This document shows positions 61,138 to 64,000 of a DNA stretch of 64,000 nt, piece by piece; position 1 is the first letter of the stretch; each line of letters starts with the position of its first letter. The notes beneath the pieces are model-generated. The model worked only from the letters and a program-made list of their open reading frames with translations, had not been told where the DNA came from and made no database searches. The translations under genes and the position numbers were made by a program. The DNA lies in contig CM037838.1 of assembly GCA_021234535.1 (NCBI GenBank), forward strand, positions 11,243,929 through 11,307,928, written 5' to 3'. The stretch is from Stichopus chloronotus. Its lineage: Eukaryota > Echinodermata > Holothuroidea > Aspidochirotida > Stichopodidae.

Positions 61138-61725
61138 ATTACTTTAAATTCACGGAAGCGTCTCAGATTTGTTCTGCAAAAGATTCCACAGAATTTAGGA
61201 AAGCTGGTAGCTGTGTAAATAGAGATATTTTGCCGGATTTCAGACTAGGAGAGACTGTTGCGATGTTCACGTCATGACGTCAGGACTCACAAACAAATGA
61301 AATGAAATGAAAAATGAATGCTGTGAACCCGATTTTTATGCCCGGGTGTGACTTCTTGAACTGAGTATAGGCTTCAATGTATGTGCATTCAAGCAAGTTA
61401 GCGGGAATGCCTTGCTTTACCCGTTTCTTTAAGGGAACCTCCCTTGAAATACGTTCTGAGCACCAAAACTCTTTGACAAGCTTTTGTCTTACAAAACTAA
61501 ATTACGACAGAGTGTACTGGTAGAAAGATGCCGCTCTGACACCAAGGGAGACGAATTACACAGCGTCCATCTCAATTGTGATAGAAAATCGCCCATATGC
61601 ATGTGACTTTTTTAATAACTGCTCTGAAAAGTGTGTGGGACAAATGATATGATATCCCCTCCACTTTTGAAAGTGGGGGGACATGTCCCCCCTGTCCCCC
61701 ACCTGTTGACGCCCATGATAGCAAG

Positions 61726-64000
61726 AGATCTTTATTTAAATCTTACTGAAAATTTAAAAAAAAGTCTTTCTTGAGAAATTGTTACCTCATCATGGCCAAA
61801 AACCAGTGTTCTATCAACCCCGACCACAATCTTACTATGAAAGACCACAAATACTTATCAGCAGTTTATACATTATTTTCTGTCATAAACAGTGCTCAAA
61901 ACGCAAGGCAAAGTCAAAGATTGACCTGGGAATATTGCAACAATTCAGAGTTTTAAATCGTTGCACAAAGAGACCAAATGTCTCACATACAAGAAAAACA
62001 CTCCAAAATTACCAGTTTATTACAACTTTAGCATTACATCTCGAACTAAATTTTTCTTGATTGACATTTTCGGAGTACTCTGAAGTGCGCACTGGATAAG
62101 TGATATCAGATCACGTTCCAACTATAGAGAAATAAAGCTAACTGAAGACAAAACTGAGTAAGTAATTCATGAATATTCATGTACCACATATTCCCCTTAC
62201 ATCTCAACAGTTCACATAATGAACACTGATTACCCAGACCGAGAGGCTTAGAACGTATCTGAGGTACATCTGACAAAGAGTTATGCTAAAGTCATCATAT
62301 TAATAATATTTTCAGGTCGGCTTCGTTATGAAATAGGAAAAATCTGTAATTGCCGGGATAAAAAGGGCACCCGAAATGCTTGTCCGTGCATTCGCCTCAT
62401 CCTGATTGGAAAATAGAAACGAATGACTGTATGGCTTACCTGAAGGTCATTTGAAGACAGTATAATACATTCACTATTTCACAACTAGATTGAAGTACTA
62501 CCATATATTTTCTAGCATTTACACTGACTTTCAATTAAAAAACTAATAATTTCCAAAATTCTTTTCTTCACAAATGAATGAACAATTTGATTTGAGCTAA
62601 TTGCTTCAACGTATACGTGACTTTACTTCTGCTGGACGTCTTCGTTTAAGTCAAAAATTATTTTTGTCCTCCTTCTGCTCATACATTTTGTGTTTTGGTT
62701 CATATCATTTATAGTTCTCCCTCTTTAAGAACGGTTTAAGGAGCAAAGTCAAAGCCCAGTTCATACCCCAGTTCAATTCATTACTAAAGAATCAACTGTT
62801 TTCGTGGTTGTAGTATTTTCAACGTAATCTCACAGGCTACGTCCCTTAAATGGTCCTTCGAGTTTTCCGCCATTTGTCACACGAGATGCATACACCTGTG
62901 GAACAAAATGGAGCCTTTAAGCACACAATTTTCATACAAACGACTAGTACACAATCTCAGGTACAGTCTGATGGTTGCCGCGTCACCATCGTGACGCTTT
63001 CTGCGATTTTCCATAGTAGCCGTAATGTTCGTGAGCAAAGAGAATAAATTACTCAGAAAAGTAATAGATTCAAAATTTTGGACAGGGTAAGACATGTTTA
63101 TGTATTTTGTACAATAATTTCAAAGAGAAGATATTCACAGTCTGGTTGATTAGCCTACCAATAAGGATTCATGCATTCAGTGAAAAAGCACTGGTCAAAT
63201 TATATAAAACTAGATGAACCTAACTATTACCGTAATGACCGAGTGAGCAAACATTACGTTCTCGTAACAACTCTGTCATTTGTAAATCTTCATAGTCTCC
63301 CTAGTTTATATTACACATCTGCTTACCGGTAGTCTCTTACTGTTCGAATTCATTGGTTTGGCGATCATCGTTTTGCAGCTAATGCATGTTTTTAGTTGCG
63401 GTAATGGTATACTGTGTATTTTCTTGTTTGTTGTGTGTACTGTGCTAATGTGAAGCATACAAAGTCTATATCGACCAGTTCAGGTAGATTATTTGCGTAA
63501 ATATTTCATGGTTTATACATTAAGGGCAGATTCAACTTCTCAGAATTTGCAAGTTAATTCTGACTTATTCTTTGGTTATCCTTCAACTTTGAAGCTATTT
63601 ATTTTCAATTACAACCAAGAACTGCTAATAGGTCCTTTGGCATCTTCCTTGCAAAACACATGCTGAAACTTCTATTTAAAATAACCCATTTGATTAGTTA
63701 CAGAGAATTGAAGATACGCACATTGTGGTGTTAGTCTATTCAGGTTATTATACGTGTTATTTCTCTACAGATGTGTCATGCCTATTTCATTTCCAACCAG
63801 ATTTAACAAATTTCATATTAAAAGGGAGAAGCGTTAAGACCTTTAGTAAAGAGGGTTTGGAGGGGGTTGGGTCTTGGAGGGATGTTTGGATGGGTGCTGT
63901 TAAGGTTTAATGTACTGTATCACATTGCAACAACATGTCAGAAAAAATAAAATACCAAATAACCTTCTTAAATAGAATTTATTATTGGTATAGACATATG
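61726..64000. other. Upstream side of the third NLR locus; no secure exon
   Basis: Exons of types 1-5 for the third NLR locus would be expected on this side, but none is convincing. The minus strand has acceptor/donor-like pairs (e.g. CTTCAG|GTAAGC near 62448; CACAG|GTGTAT near 62901) without matching sequence. Confidence 0.4.

Larger units (their letters stand above)
56403..61320 (-). mobile_element. CR1/Jockey-like LINE, near full length but inactivated
   Basis: Two-ORF non-LTR retrotransposon on the minus strand. An ORF1 (61137-60331) is followed by a PHD-like zinc finger segment (60006-59761) and an endonuclease-RT ORF2 (59660-56736). The 3' tail, at the left, is an ATGAAA-type simple sequence (about 56404-56430), as in LINEs that end in short repeats rather than poly-A. 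The copy is nested in the 8-bp-duplication element. I could not fix its own target duplication. Confidence 0.75.
56232..61717. mobile_element. DNA transposon with 8-bp target duplication (hAT-like), host of a nested LINE
   Basis: The left end reads CATAGGCGTCAGCAGG (56232-56247) and the right end CCTGTTGACGCCCATG (61702-61717): inverted repeats matching at 14 of 16 positions. Outside them is the same 8-mer, ATAGCAAG, at 56224-56231 and 61718-61725, a perfect target-site duplication. 8-bp duplications are typical of hAT transposases. Only ~170 bp (left) and ~400 bp (right) are its own DNA; the rest is a LINE. No transposase is seen, so it is non-autonomous. Confidence 0.7.

Noticed and set aside
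62877..63095. A 72-codon minus-strand frame ending at CACAG|GTGTAT, and an overlapping plus-strand frame.
   Set aside because: Neither translation matches the NLR exon types, and both strands are equally open.

Overview
This window looks like AT-rich, intron-rich, transposon-rich animal nuclear DNA. There is no bacterial-style gene packing, and the long open frames are either retrotransposon remnants or one large NACHT exon. A death-fold plus NACHT immune receptor with many short leucine-rich-repeat-like exons, abundant Tx1/L1-like and CR1/Jockey-like non-LTR retrotransposons, and tandem microsatellites suggest a marine invertebrate deuterostome. An echinoderm, perhaps a sea cucumber, is my best guess; this is inference and was not tested by any search.

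The main host gene is an NLR-type receptor on the minus strand. I could assemble eight exons (33263 down to 20103) whose splice sites and reading phases all join: a short start exon, a death-effector-like exon, a 1.5-kb NACHT exon, and five short C-terminal exons. Exons of the same types recur at two other minus-strand places. One pair is at 11952-11791 and 5801-5722; another set is at 56108-56047, 55096-54971 and possibly about 54.4 kb. The window therefore seems to sample a cluster of NLR paralogues, two of them seen only as C-terminal exons.

Mobile DNA fills most of the rest. From left to right: a Tx1-like LINE fragment beside a fragment of a second non-LTR clade (9.2-10.7 kb, minus); a Tx1-like 3' end (13.0-14.2 kb, minus); a 223-bp palindromic MITE (18.8 kb); an inverted-repeat-bounded segment (23.9-24.7 kb); a Tx1-like 3' end (35.2-36.3 kb, plus); and a 6.26-kb CACTG-ended element with TA flanks (36341-42604). 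That element carries a tRNA-like SINE and two exons of a decayed cargo gene. Then come a 15-bp minisatellite, another Tx1-like 3' half (42.9-44.9 kb, plus), and an internally deleted retroelement whose N- and C-terminal pieces are fused (44.9-45.35 kb, minus). Finally, a 5.5-kb element with 16-bp terminal inverted repeats and an 8-bp target duplication (56232-61717) has a nearly full-length but frameshifted CR1/Jockey-like LINE nested inside it.

Between 46 and 52.3 kb lie four families of diverged tandem repeats (units of about 285, 140, 375 and 155 bp). The remaining intergenic and intronic DNA holds simple repeats and homopolymer runs. I saw no CRISPR array, rRNA gene or convincing functional tRNA.
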